27,356 nt of DNA from JBAZQS01 sp041645075 (GTDB lineage Bacteria; Patescibacteriota; Patescibacteriia; 2-01-FULL-39-33). Below, one piece after another: positions 7,506 to 15,699 of the stretch. Each line of letters begins with the position of its first letter. The stretch's first letter is position 1. The notes below the pieces were generated by a model. The model was given only the letters and a program-made list of their open reading frames with translations, was not told the DNA's origin and ran no database searches. Location of the stretch: positions 1 through 27,356 of the forward strand of contig JBAZQS010000013.1 in NCBI GenBank assembly GCA_041645075.1, in the 5' to 3' direction. The position numbers were made by a program, and so were the translations under genes.

Positions 7506-7560
7506 ATTAACCCCCTCCTGACCTCCCCCTTCGTAAGGGGGAGGAGAATAACCCTCCTCC
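7506..7560 (+). repeat. Intergenic copy of the element found in miaA
   Basis: Positions 7506-7545 match the miaA insert at 39 of 40 bases in opposite orientation. The core is CCTCCCCCTTCGTAAGGGGGAGG. A CCCTCCTCCCCC tail follows. This is the presumed free form of the element. Confidence 0.88.
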
Positions 7561-7595
7561 CCCACCCGCTCGCCAGCGCAAACTTAAATTAAAAA

Positions 7596-7625
7596 TCGGG
7601 CAATCAGTTTTTTCTGATTGCCCGA
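7596..7625 (-). terminator. Terminator of the second Sel1-repeat gene
   Basis: The same 12-bp stem and 6-nt loop as at 5190-5219, with a T-run on the minus strand. The conserved block runs on into the coding 3' ends, so gene and terminator were duplicated together. Confidence 0.88.
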
Positions 7626-7670
7626 AATAATATTTTTTACCCAAATTTTATGGGTACCATATTTCGTTAT

Positions 7671-9122
7671 TCACTTCGCCACTATCTCATCCCCTTTATT
7701 CGGATGATAGACATACGGCTCGTGTTTGCGGTAAAGCTCCAGGCGATATTTCGCCTCCTGTAACCACTTTTCTTTATTTTCCACGGTGGCGTCTTCTACC
7801 AAAAGCTCGATTGACCGTTGAGCGGCTTCAATTGCTTTATCAAATTCATTATTTCGAACGTACGCGGCCGCGAGGGTACTGAGAAACATCCAAGAATCTA
7901 TTTTCCCTGATGTGGCTTTTAGGGCGTATGCAACGGCTTTGGGACCATTTCGAAAATTACCATCTTCACGGGTTGCATAAAGCCAAGCTAGTGAATGAGA
8001 TGCACTAATATCATTCTGCTCGGCCGCCTTTTGGAACCATTCCACGGCCTTGGCATAATCCTTAGGAACCCCTTGGCCATTATTATACATAACACCAAGA
8101 TTAAATTGAGCGGTTGCATCTCCTTGCTCAGCCGCTTTTTGGTACCATTCCGCCGCCTTGGCATAATCTTTGGGAACCCCTTGGCCTATTGCATACCTAA
8201 GACCAAGAAGGAGTTGAACGAATGCATCTCCTTGCTCAGCCGCTTTTTGGTACCATTCCGCCGCCTTGGCATAATCTTTGGGAACCCCTTGGCCATACAT
8301 ATACATATCACCAAGATTTGTTTGAGCATACATATTTCCTCGCTCGGCCGCCTTGCGATACCACTCCACGGCCTTGACATAATCCTTGGGAACCACCCCT
8401 TGGCCATACCTATACATATCACCAAGAGTGAGTTGAGTGGTTGAGTTTCCTTGCTCGGCCGCCTTACGATACCGTTCCGCCACCCTGACATAATCCTTTT
8501 CATCTCTGAATGCACTGAAAGGCCAGTAATTATTGGCATTAGAGAAGCGAATCGCCAAACAGTCGCCATTTAAATCGCCCAAATCAACGTTTTCTCGCGG
8601 GACGATCCAGTAGATCTTGGGCTTTTTTTCAACATAGCGGAAATGTCTTTCAAGTGAAAAGCCACGGTTGGAATCAATGAAATTATTTGAATTCCGAATT
8701 CCCGGCCCGGTATCACTACCCTTAATCAGGATGGTTTCTTGATTATTCACCGGTGATGGTACGAATTCTGTGATGAAAAAATCTTTGACTACATAATCGC
8801 CGCAAACAAAAAATCCCGCAATGTCCGACGCCCGCAGCGCCAATGCCGGCTCTCCATGTAGATAATACGTCGGGGGGCGATCCGTTGCAGTAAGCGCGCG
8901 GAATATATCATTATCCTCTAAACTGGGCTTTCCCTGGTGTTTGTTGAAGGCCTTGTATTGAAAAGGCACAACGGATTGAAGTTCAATCAACCGTCCATCT
9001 TTCATCTTGACGTAAATACCAAAAAATTCCGGCGTCTCGGGCTCGGCCAGGGCCAGGGAACCCCAAAGGAAACAGGCCGTCACCAGAGCCATAACTTGTC
9101 CTACCTTGCTAATCATGATCAT
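7671..9122 (-). CDS. Secreted Sel1-repeat protein, four repeats; paralogue of the gene at 5265-7247
   Basis: A 483-residue exported repeat protein. The signal peptide (MALVTACFLWGSLALA, cut before EPETPEF), N-terminal domain start (EFFGIYVK), helical tail and final HPNKGDE.VAK all match the paralogue. Between them lie four Sel1 repeats, the first with one extra Val (GQGVVPKDY), plus a degenerate fifth. The roughly 180-residue size difference from the paralogue equals five repeat units. The middle of the N-terminal domain is well diverged, so the duplication is not recent, although leader and terminator stay alike. AAGGAAGG precedes two in-frame ATGs (9122 and 9116). The role is unknown; Sel1 proteins elsewhere bind partner proteins at the cell surface or in signalling. 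Confidence 0.92.
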   Translation of the reverse strand: MIMISKVGQVMALVTACFLWGSLALAEPETPEFFGIYVKMKDGRLIELQSVVPFQYKAFNKHQGKPSLEDNDIFRALTATDRPPTYYLHGEPALALRASDIAGFFVCGDYVVKDFFITEFVPSPVNNQETILIKGSDTGPGIRNSNNFIDSNRGFSLERHFRYVEKKPKIYWIVPRENVDLGDLNGDCLAIRFSNANNYWPFSAFRDEKDYVRVAERYRKAAEQGNSTTQLTLGDMYRYGQGVVPKDYVKAVEWYRKAAERGNMYAQTNLGDMYMYGQGVPKDYAKAAEWYQKAAEQGDAFVQLLLGLRYAIGQGVPKDYAKAAEWYQKAAEQGDATAQFNLGVMYNNGQGVPKDYAKAVEWFQKAAEQNDISASHSLAWLYATREDGNFRNGPKAVAYALKATSGKIDSWMFLSTLAAAYVRNNEFDKAIEAAQRSIELLVEDATVENKEKWLQEAKYRLELYRKHEPYVYHPNKGDEIVAK

Positions 9123-9271
9123 TTCCTTCCTTTCTTAATTAAATTCTTTGGGCACTTTTTCTTATGCCCCTAACCGAGATTACAATTTTGGATTTGGTTT
9201 TTTTGGATTTAATTGTCAATGTGCTTTATTAATTTAAGGGGGTGGATCTTAAACCCGCTAAATAACTTAAT
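9123..9271 (-). other. Conserved 5' leader of the second Sel1 gene
   Basis: A gene-free stretch homologous to 7248-7405. It shares the TTTAGCGGGTTTAA block, a run of C and the AAGGAAGG start region. Confidence 0.5.
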
Positions 9272-9300
9272 ATTTTATTATAGTTTCTATATTTTGTCAA
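9272..9300 (-). promoter_or_regulatory. Sigma70-type promoter of the second Sel1 gene
   Basis: Minus strand: TTGACA (9300-9295), 17-nt spacer, TAAAAT (9277-9272). The position relative to the gene is the same as in the paralogue. Confidence 0.75.
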
Positions 9301-9324
9301 TACGAACGCCCCTCACCCTGTCCT

Positions 9325-9406
9325 GGGCAGCGCTCATTGCTCCTTGTGGTCGCAATGATCGGCGTTCAGCTTCTCCGCCAGCTGGCGGCTCGCTTCACTC
9401 CTGCCC
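9325..9406 (+). repeat. Composite GC-rich hairpin element, copy 1
   Basis: Bounded by GGGCAG and CTGCCC. Inside are an ATTGC/GCAAT hairpin, the perfect 14-bp palindrome CCGCCAGCTGGCGG (9375-9388) and a GGCTCGCT block. The element at 23507-23572 has the same ends and order of blocks. No gene is seen here. Confidence 0.6.
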
Positions 9407-9417
9407 GTCGATTACGA

Positions 9418-9444
9418 CCCCTCTCCCCGATTACGGGGCGAGGG
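9418..9444. repeat. GC-rich inverted repeat
   Basis: CCCTCTCCCCG, loop ATTA, CGGGGCGAGGG; one mismatch in the stem. It belongs to the same gene-free repeat block between the second Sel1 promoter and the 42-aa gene. Confidence 0.75.
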
Positions 9445-9497
9445 ACTTTTAATACCGCACCCCCTTCTTAATTCCCCTCTCCTTAATTTCTTAATTC

Positions 9498-9519
9498 CCC
9501 TCTCCCTAATGGGAGAGGG
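9498..9519. repeat. GC-rich inverted repeat
   Basis: CCCTCTCCC, loop TAAT, GGGAGAGGG, followed at once by a CCCGC/GCGGG hairpin (about 9522-9534). This type of C/T-rich palindrome is common as an intergenic repeat. The rest of 9301-9640 holds no convincing gene. Confidence 0.8.
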
Positions 9520-9640
9520 TGCCCGCAGGGCGGGTGAGGGCAGGGGGAGGAAAAATAAGACCCCGCCTCGCGCTGGTCGCGCTTGCCTGCCTCTGGCAGG
9601 ACCACCTTACATTCATCCCGACATTACGTCAAAACAAAAA

Positions 9641-9663
9641 GGCGTTGAACTTATTTCAACGCC
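9641..9663 (-). terminator. Terminator of the ClpC-like operon
   Basis: GGCGTTGAA and TTCAACGCC around a 5-nt loop. On the minus strand it is followed by TTTTTGTTTT. The stop codon of the 42-aa gene lies in the loop, which supports that small gene. Confidence 0.9.
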
Positions 9664-9779
9664 ATCCAGGTTAAAATCGCGCCCATCACTATGCTGGCCC
9701 CGACCATCATGCCGGTCATGGCCGTGACTCTTTTGACGCTGGTCCGCGTTTCAATCGCGGTCATTAATTTATTTTTCAT
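9651..9779 (-). CDS. Small membrane protein, 42 residues
   Basis: A small open frame that starts MKNKLMTAIETRTSVKRV and ends in one hydrophobic segment (about residues 19-41, TAMTGMMVGASIVMGAIL and on), so a short basic or polar N-terminus with a single C-terminal membrane helix. Three facts support that it is real: it begins 22 nt after the stop of the preceding gene on the same strand, its stop sits inside a strong terminator, and the product looks like a genuine membrane peptide rather than noise. There is no clear Shine-Dalgarno sequence, as for its neighbours. Function unknown; it may accompany the baseplate-J-like membrane protein. Confidence 0.72.
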   Translation of the reverse strand: MKNKLMTAIETRTSVKRVTAMTGMMVGASIVMGAILTWMALK

Positions 9780-9801
9780 ATTTGAGCTGATTAAATTAAT
9801 T

Positions 9802-10923
9802 CTATTGAAGGATTATTTCTATTTTGCTTTGTTGGCTGGGTAAATTTTTTTTCCAATAGGGCGAGTTGAAAATCTGGACATCCTTAATGGCGGCAAACTG
9901 CTTAAAATATTGCCGCGCTTCGCCCACGCCTTTGCCCGCAAAATTATTTTTATTAAATATGGAATTATTGGCGTTTAATTTTGTTTTTAAAGTATAATTT
10001 ATTTCAATTAAAATATTGCCGCCGAAATCCGGCTCCGTGATGGCATAATTTAAATTCGCCAAATCAATCGGACTAACATCCAGATCGGTCAAATTCAGAC
10101 CCTTAATTTTACGGCCCAACAAATCGACTAATTGATTCTGGTCCATTTCTAATGACTTAACTTTGACGGTCGCCTCTAAATTAAAAGTGTCGGTTTCCTC
10201 GCCAATTTTTTTATCGGTTTTAAAATCAGCAATCTCGGTGGCCACGCCGTCCTTATCGCTGATATTAAATTCTTTCTTGACCTCTTCGGCTAAACGAGCT
10301 GATAATTTTTCCTTGGCCCGATTAATATCGCTTTCGGCCAAGACCTTAATTTCTGGCGGCGCGCCGGTCAGGGGCAGGGAAACGACGCCGTATATTTTAT
10401 CCTGCAGTCCTTCGGCCAATTTAATAATCGTCAAGTCCCCGGGTTCTATATCAGAAAAATTTTCCGGTTCCTTGGGATAAACATCAACCATAATACTGCC
10501 GCCCGCCGGCGCCACCACTGATTGAGCGGTTCTGACAATCACGCCGTTAGCCGCCTGAAGCTGGGTGGTTTTGACCAATGTTTGATTGCGGCTATAATTA
10601 TTCACAATTTTAACCCGGCCCACCAAACCCGGACGGCCCGACTTGGTGCTTAAAACCTCAAATTCGCCACTACCGATTTTTTCTCTAACCACCTCTTGGC
10701 CAGAAATTACCTCTTTCTCGGCCAATTCCTGTTCGGTCGGATTTTCCTTGACCTCCACATTAAGGTCTAAATTAACCTCCTGAACCGCGGTTTGAACAAT
10801 AATCTTGGCGTTATCAAAAAACATAAAAACCACGGCAAAAATCAGCATCACGGTAAAAACCACAAAAGAAATTGAGATGTTGCGATATAAATTTATTTTT
10901 GGTTTGGGCGCTTTATCGGGCAT
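9802..10923 (-). CDS. Membrane-anchored protein resembling CPR baseplate-J-like proteins
   Basis: 373 residues. A short cytoplasmic start (MPDKAPKPKINLYRN) is followed by one membrane helix (about 15-37), so most of the protein should be outside the membrane. Residues about 100-190 contain 'GRVKIVNNYSRNQTLVKTT' and 'VVAPAGGSIMVDVYPKEP', which remind me of proteins annotated as baseplate J-like in CPR genomes. The rest is alternating helical and strand-rich sequence (AKEKLSARLAEEVKKEF and on). There is no cysteine and no catalytic motif that I can see. It lies 38 nt after the ClpC-like gene and 22 nt before the 42-aa membrane gene, so the three probably form an operon. A structural or surface role is inference, as is the family link. 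Confidence 0.8.
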   Translation of the reverse strand: MPDKAPKPKINLYRNISISFVVFTVMLIFAVVFMFFDNAKIIVQTAVQEVNLDLNVEVKENPTEQELAEKEVISGQEVVREKIGSGEFEVLSTKSGRPGLVGRVKIVNNYSRNQTLVKTTQLQAANGVIVRTAQSVVAPAGGSIMVDVYPKEPENFSDIEPGDLTIIKLAEGLQDKIYGVVSLPLTGAPPEIKVLAESDINRAKEKLSARLAEEVKKEFNISDKDGVATEIADFKTDKKIGEETDTFNLEATVKVKSLEMDQNQLVDLLGRKIKGLNLTDLDVSPIDLANLNYAITEPDFGGNILIEINYTLKTKLNANNSIFNKNNFAGKGVGEARQYFKQFAAIKDVQIFNSPYWKKNLPSQQSKIEIILQ

Positions 10924-10961
10924 AAAAGATAAATTTTTAATTTTTAATTTTATAAATAATT

Positions 10962-11909
10962 TTAGGCGAAATTATTTTTCCACTGATTAACAATGGCCTT
11001 GATGGCCTTGCCGTCAACCACCAAGGGCACGCCTTTATTTTTTTTATTTTTAATAATATGGTCAATTCTGACTTTGCTGCACGCCTCATCTAAAGCGTCA
11101 ATGGCTTTGTCCGGATAAAACCTTTTAGTAATCTCTTTGGTCGCGTTGACCGCCTCCTCAATCGCCGAAGGCAAAATTTTCACTTTATGATAATTTTCAT
11201 AAACCGCCTTAATGCCCTCTAAAATCTTCCTCGTTTGCGCCATATTCGGCTCAGCCACAAAAATGGGCTGAAGCCGGCGGTCAAGGGTTTTGTCCTGCTT
11301 GATGTATTTATCATAATCTTCTCTGGTGGTGGCGCCCACCACCTGCAATTCGCCGCGCGCCAAAAGCGGTTTCAAAATATCGGCCGCGTTAATCGCGCCC
11401 TCGGCCTCCCCCGCCTCGGCCAAAATATGGATTTCATCAATGAACAAAATTATTGTTCTCTTGGCGTTTATAATCTCGTCGGTAATTCGCTTGAGCCGTT
11501 GCTCAAATTCACCTCGGTATTTTGTACCGGCCAATAAACCGCCCAAATCCAGCGCCAAAACCCGCTTGCCGTATAAAACCGAAGGGACTTTCTGATTGAC
11601 AATAGACAAGGCCAAGCCCTCAACGATGGCGGTCTTGCCCACGCCCGCCTGGCCGATGAGCAAGGGATTATTCTTGGTCCGGCGGGATAAAATTTGAATG
11701 GCGCGGGCGATTTCTGGCTCGCGGCCAACGACCGGGTCAAGCTTATTTTCCCGGGCCAGCTTGGTTAAATCACGGGCATATTTAGATAAAACCGGTATTG
11801 AGGCCGAGGAAACAAAAAAAATATCCGCTCCGCCCCGGCCGCCGGCGTTCAAAAAAAATAAAAAAATCACCAAAACCAATATGACCAAGGCCAAAATAAT
11901 AAACGGCAT
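10962..11909 (-). CDS. Membrane-anchored single-domain ClpA/ClpC-type AAA+ ATPase
   Basis: 315 residues. A membrane helix (about 2-21) is followed by a Gly-rich linker and one AAA+ module that matches the first ATPase domain of ClpA/ClpB/ClpC. Visible parts: LARENKLDPVVGREPEI, Walker A GQAGVGKT (86-93), pore loop GTKYRGEFE, Walker B IILFIDEIH, sensor 1 GATTRED, and the arginine finger in DRRLQP. The C-terminal small domain ends at residue about 315. The Clp N-domain, the second AAA domain and the ClpP-binding loop are all absent. It is therefore not a normal Clp unfoldase; it may remodel or extract proteins at the membrane, perhaps the membrane protein encoded next. It is preceded by a TGGTATAAT promoter box. 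Confidence 0.92.
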   Translation of the reverse strand: MPFIILALVILVLVIFLFFLNAGGRGGADIFFVSSASIPVLSKYARDLTKLARENKLDPVVGREPEIARAIQILSRRTKNNPLLIGQAGVGKTAIVEGLALSIVNQKVPSVLYGKRVLALDLGGLLAGTKYRGEFEQRLKRITDEIINAKRTIILFIDEIHILAEAGEAEGAINAADILKPLLARGELQVVGATTREDYDKYIKQDKTLDRRLQPIFVAEPNMAQTRKILEGIKAVYENYHKVKILPSAIEEAVNATKEITKRFYPDKAIDALDEACSKVRIDHIIKNKKNKGVPLVVDGKAIKAIVNQWKNNFA

Positions 11910-11936
11910 TTTAATTATTTAATAATCATTGTACTT

Positions 11937-11945
11937 ATTATACCA
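11937..11945 (-). promoter_or_regulatory. Extended -10 promoter of the ClpC-like operon
   Basis: TGGTATAAT on the minus strand, a perfect -10 with TGn extension, about 28 nt upstream of the start codon. The -35 region is poor. Confidence 0.6.
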
Positions 11946-11952
11946 AATATCG

Positions 11953-14900
11953 CTAATTAAACGCAACTCTTTTATCGCCTAAAATTTCGCTTATCTCCTG
12001 AACAAATTGATCGTTATAAATAACTCGGAAATTGGTCTTGATTTTTTGATTATTTCCGGATTGCCTATTCACGATTAATTCCACGGCATAATTGCCCGGC
12101 CATTGATAAAAAACCGCTTTCAGTCGTTTGGAAACCTCATAGTCAATCGGCTCATCAAGGATAATGGAAACCTGTTTTGTGGTCGGCGATTCCGAATTCT
12201 TATGATTATTATGATTGAGGAATAAATCAACGGTTTCATCTATATTATCTAAATTCAAGATGGCGGCTTTATCGCATAATAATTTTATTTCATTGTCTTT
12301 ATCGGAAATTTTGCCCGAACAAATGATAATATTATCCTCCTGCCACAAATGAGGATTTTGCTCCAAAACCTTGGGGAAAACCAATAATTCCACCTCGCCG
12401 CTGTTATCCTCAATTTTAACGAAAAGCATGGCGTCGCCCTTTTTGGTGAAAATTCTTTTGATGGCGGTGATAATGCCCGCCACCCGCGCCTCGGCGCCGG
12501 CCACGCAATTTTCCAGCCGAGAGCATTCAACCACGGTCCGGCTGATTTTTTCTTTGAATTCATCAAGGGGGTGTTCAGAAACGTATAAATTCAAATACTG
12601 TTTTTCCCAACTCAATTTCTCTCTTTTGTTCACCGGCTCGGCCTCACGCAATTTTAAATTGGAAAGATTGGTGTGGGGCATCATATTAAACAAGCTATCC
12701 TGGCCGTTTTCGCCGTTTCTATGGGCTTCCTGGATATAGGTGAGCAAGAGGTCCAAATTGGCTAATATTTTATTGCGCTCCTCAAAGCCATCAAGACAGC
12801 CGGCCTTAATCAGCGACTCTAATGACCTTTTGTTTAAGTCCTTGCTCTTGACCCGGCCCAAAAAATCTTCCAGATTTTTAAATCGGCCGTTTTCTTTTCT
12901 TTCTTTAATGATGGTTTTAACGATATTTTCGCCCAAGCCCTTGATCGCCAAAAACCCGAAACGGAGGCGGGGCTGTTTTTCCTTTAAACTCTCGGCCACG
13001 ACCGTAAAAGTGGAATAACTTTCGTTAATATCCGGCGGCAAAACCTTGATGCCCATTTGCCGGCATTCGTCCACCTCAATCGCAATGCGGTCGGCATTGC
13101 CCTGGTCAGAAGTAAGCAGCGCCGCCATAAATTCCGCCGAATAATTGGCTTTTAGATAAGCGGTTTGATAAGCAATCAAGGCGTAGCAAGCGGCATGAGA
13201 GCGATTGAAGCCATAGGAGGCAAAAGGCAGAATGAATTCCCAAATCTTTTTAGCCACCTTCTCATTAATGCCATTGTTTATCATGCCCTTAATCATTTTG
13301 GTTTCCTGCTCTTTAAGCAACTCCTTTATTTTTTTGCCGACCGCCTTGCGCAAAATATCGGCTTCGCCATAACTAAAGCCGGCCAAACTTCTGGCAATCT
13401 GAAGCAATTGTTCCTGATAGACGGCCACGCCATAGGTCTTTTCTAAAATTGGTTTTAGGTTTGGGTGCAGATATTGCGGTTTTTTCCGGCCATGCTTGCC
13501 CGCGATATAATCCGGAATATATTCCATGGGGCCGGGGCGATACAAAGCGACCATGGCAATAATATCTTCTATGTCGGTTGGCAAAAGCTGCCTTAAATAA
13601 CGTTTCATGCCCGACGACTCAAATTGAAACACGCCGGTGGTTTTGCCTTCTTGAAATAACCTAAGCGATTTTTGGTCGTTTAAAGGAATATCATCAATAT
13701 TAATTTTAAGGCCATGAATTTTTTCAATAATTTCCAGGGCCTGCTCAATAATCGTCAAATTGCTCAAGCCCAAAAAGTCCATCTTAAGCAAACCCAAATC
13801 CTCCACCGAATGGCCATCGTATTGGACGACAATGGAATTTTCGCCGCTGCCGTATTGCCTCGGGCTGTAATTATCCAGCGACTCGGGCGTAATCACCACG
13901 CCGCAGGCGTGAGTGGAGGCGTGGCGGACCACGCCCTCAAGCCGGATGGCGGTCTTAATTAATTTCTGACCATTTTCGTCGGCTAAAATTTCTTTCAATT
14001 CCGGCACCGCCTCTACGGCTTCTCCCAATTTCATAAACATGGGAATTAATTTGGCCACCCGATCGCAATAATTATAAGGCAAGCCCATGACCCGGCCCAC
14101 GTCGCGAATGGCGGCGCGCGCCGCCAAGGTCCCAAAAGTAATGATCTGCGCCACCTTGTCCTGGCCGTATTTTTCCGTGACATAAGATAAAACATCATCG
14201 CGCCTGGTGTCGGCAAAATCCGTATCAATATCGGGCATGGATATTCTTTCCGGATTTAAAAATCTTTCAAAAACCAAATCGTATTTTATCGGGTCAATAT
14301 TGGTAATGCCGATTAAATAGGAAACCAGGGAACCGGCGGCGCTGCCCCGGCCCGGCCCGACCACCACGCCATTATCCTTGGCCCAATTGATAAAATCGGC
14401 CACAATCAGAAAATAACCGGCATAACCCGTGTGAGCAACCACTCCCAATTCATAATTTAGCCGTTCCCTGATTTCCGGACTTATTTCTCGGCCGCCAAAT
14501 CTTTTTCCCAGCCCTTTTTCGCTAAGCGCCCTTAATTCATCATCGGCCGTCATACCCGGGAGCAGAGGAAAATCCGGTAGAATTGTCTGTCCCATCGCCA
14601 TCTCAAAATTGCACTGCTCGGCCACTTTTAAAGTATTCGCCGTGGCCTCGGGATAATCGGCAAAATCCTCTTTCATCTGTTCGGCCGACTTAAAGGACAA
14701 ATCAACGCCCACATAAGTCATCCGATCCGTATCGGCTAATGTTTTCTTGGTCTGAATGCAAAGCAAGACATCCTGCGCGTAATCATCTTCTTTATCCGGA
14801 TAATGGATATCGTTGGTGGCGACCACCGGCACGTCCATTTCTCTACTTAATTCGTAAATCTTTTCATTAACCAAGTGCTGCCTGGGGATGCTCGGATGGC

Positions 14901-15423
14901 GCTGGACCTCCAGATAAAAATTTCCGGCGCCGAATAAATTCTTATACTTATCAATCATTTCGCGCGCCGCTTTGAGGTTGTCGTTTATTATATGAGAGGC
15001 CAATTCGCCGGCCAAGCAGGCCGTCAGGCAAATAAGCCCGTCATGATATTTTTCTAAAAGTTCAAAATCAATTCTTGGCTTATAATAAAAACCGGCCAAG
15101 TGGGCAATGGTGGTTAATTTTACTAAATTTTTATAGCCCTTTTCATTTTTGGCTAATAAAATTAAATGGTATGGTTTTTCGTCTATCTTGGCTCTTTTGT
15201 TTAAATGCCCGTTTCTGGCCACATAGGCCTCCACGCCGATAATCGGTTTGATACCCGCTTTTTTCGCTTTTTTATAAAACTCCACCGCGCCATACATCAC
15301 GCCGTGGTCGGTCAACGCCAAAGCCGGCATTTGATTGTCAACTGCTTTTTTAATTAAATCATCAATTTTACCGAGGCCGTCTAAAAGCGAATAGTGGGAA
15401 TGGGTATGGAGATGGACGAACAT
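11953..15423 (-). CDS. dnaE: DNA polymerase III subunit alpha DnaE
   Basis: Replicative DNA polymerase, 1156 residues from the chosen start, the normal DnaE1 length. Domains in order: PHP (1 to about 280), palm/thumb/fingers with GPGRGSAAGSLVSY and the catalytic PDIDTDF near residue 396, helix-hairpin-helix region, and a C-terminal OB fold (RVAGIITAIKRIFTKKGD). The PHP metal ligands all seem present: H4 and H6 in HLHTH, Asp and His in LTDHG, Glu in GVEAY, His in YHLILLA, Cys in TACLAG, Asp and His in NDIHY. This suggests an active PHP proofreading site. The frame is open to 15492, but MFVHLHTHS at 15423 is the family start; the extra 23 residues come from low-complexity DNA. It is separated from the ClpC-like gene by about 43 nt. 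Confidence 0.96.
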   Translation of the reverse strand: MFVHLHTHSHYSLLDGLGKIDDLIKKAVDNQMPALALTDHGVMYGAVEFYKKAKKAGIKPIIGVEAYVARNGHLNKRAKIDEKPYHLILLAKNEKGYKNLVKLTTIAHLAGFYYKPRIDFELLEKYHDGLICLTACLAGELASHIINDNLKAAREMIDKYKNLFGAGNFYLEVQRHPSIPRQHLVNEKIYELSREMDVPVVATNDIHYPDKEDDYAQDVLLCIQTKKTLADTDRMTYVGVDLSFKSAEQMKEDFADYPEATANTLKVAEQCNFEMAMGQTILPDFPLLPGMTADDELRALSEKGLGKRFGGREISPEIRERLNYELGVVAHTGYAGYFLIVADFINWAKDNGVVVGPGRGSAAGSLVSYLIGITNIDPIKYDLVFERFLNPERISMPDIDTDFADTRRDDVLSYVTEKYGQDKVAQIITFGTLAARAAIRDVGRVMGLPYNYCDRVAKLIPMFMKLGEAVEAVPELKEILADENGQKLIKTAIRLEGVVRHASTHACGVVITPESLDNYSPRQYGSGENSIVVQYDGHSVEDLGLLKMDFLGLSNLTIIEQALEIIEKIHGLKINIDDIPLNDQKSLRLFQEGKTTGVFQFESSGMKRYLRQLLPTDIEDIIAMVALYRPGPMEYIPDYIAGKHGRKKPQYLHPNLKPILEKTYGVAVYQEQLLQIARSLAGFSYGEADILRKAVGKKIKELLKEQETKMIKGMINNGINEKVAKKIWEFILPFASYGFNRSHAACYALIAYQTAYLKANYSAEFMAALLTSDQGNADRIAIEVDECRQMGIKVLPPDINESYSTFTVVAESLKEKQPRLRFGFLAIKGLGENIVKTIIKERKENGRFKNLEDFLGRVKSKDLNKRSLESLIKAGCLDGFEERNKILANLDLLLTYIQEAHRNGENGQDSLFNMMPHTNLSNLKLREAEPVNKREKLSWEKQYLNLYVSEHPLDEFKEKISRTVVECSRLENCVAGAEARVAGIITAIKRIFTKKGDAMLFVKIEDNSGEVELLVFPKVLEQNPHLWQEDNIIICSGKISDKDNEIKLLCDKAAILNLDNIDETVDLFLNHNNHKNSESPTTKQVSIILDEPIDYEVSKRLKAVFYQWPGNYAVELIVNRQSGNNQKIKTNFRVIYNDQFVQEISEILGDKRVAFN

Positions 15424-15447
15424 AAATAGGTGATAGGTTGTAGCTGG

Positions 15448-15535
15448 TAGCTTGTAGGAATTCAAGATTAGGTTGTAAAAACTAGGAATCAAAATTTATA
15501 TGCCCTATAAGTTAATTCCTACAACCTACAAGCTA
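15448..15535. repeat. Inverted repeat and GTAG-word repeat upstream of dnaE
   Basis: TAGCTTGTAGG (15448-15458) has an exact complement at 15525-15535. The arms are embedded in degenerate GTAG(S)TTGTAG words. The 15424-15600 stretch holds no gene that I can support; it produces a spurious N-terminal extension of dnaE. Confidence 0.6.
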
Positions 15536-15616
15536 AAAAAATTCCAATTAAATTTATAGGGTTAAATTACAAGTTTCTTAAGTTAATTATAGAATATAGA
15601 ACATATAAATGCACCA

Positions 15617-15645
15617 TTGACAAAATAATAAATATATGACACAAT
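15617..15645 (+). promoter_or_regulatory. Promoter of the small membrane-anchored gene
   Basis: TTGACA (15617-15622), 17-nt spacer, CACAAT (15640-15645). Consensus -35 and a weaker -10, about 55 nt upstream of the start codon. Confidence 0.6.
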
Positions 15646-15699
15646 GTCTTTTATATGGTTTTAAATCATATAAATACGCACTTTACAGGAGAAATTATC

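Noticed and set aside
9213..9727. Short plus-strand open frames in the repeat block
   Set aside because: They run through hairpin repeats and across the minus-strand 42-aa gene; products are low-complexity with no start signals.
15424..15492. N-terminal extension of DnaE by 23 residues
   Set aside because: MFVHLHTHS is the family start, and the extension is encoded by low-complexity repeat DNA.
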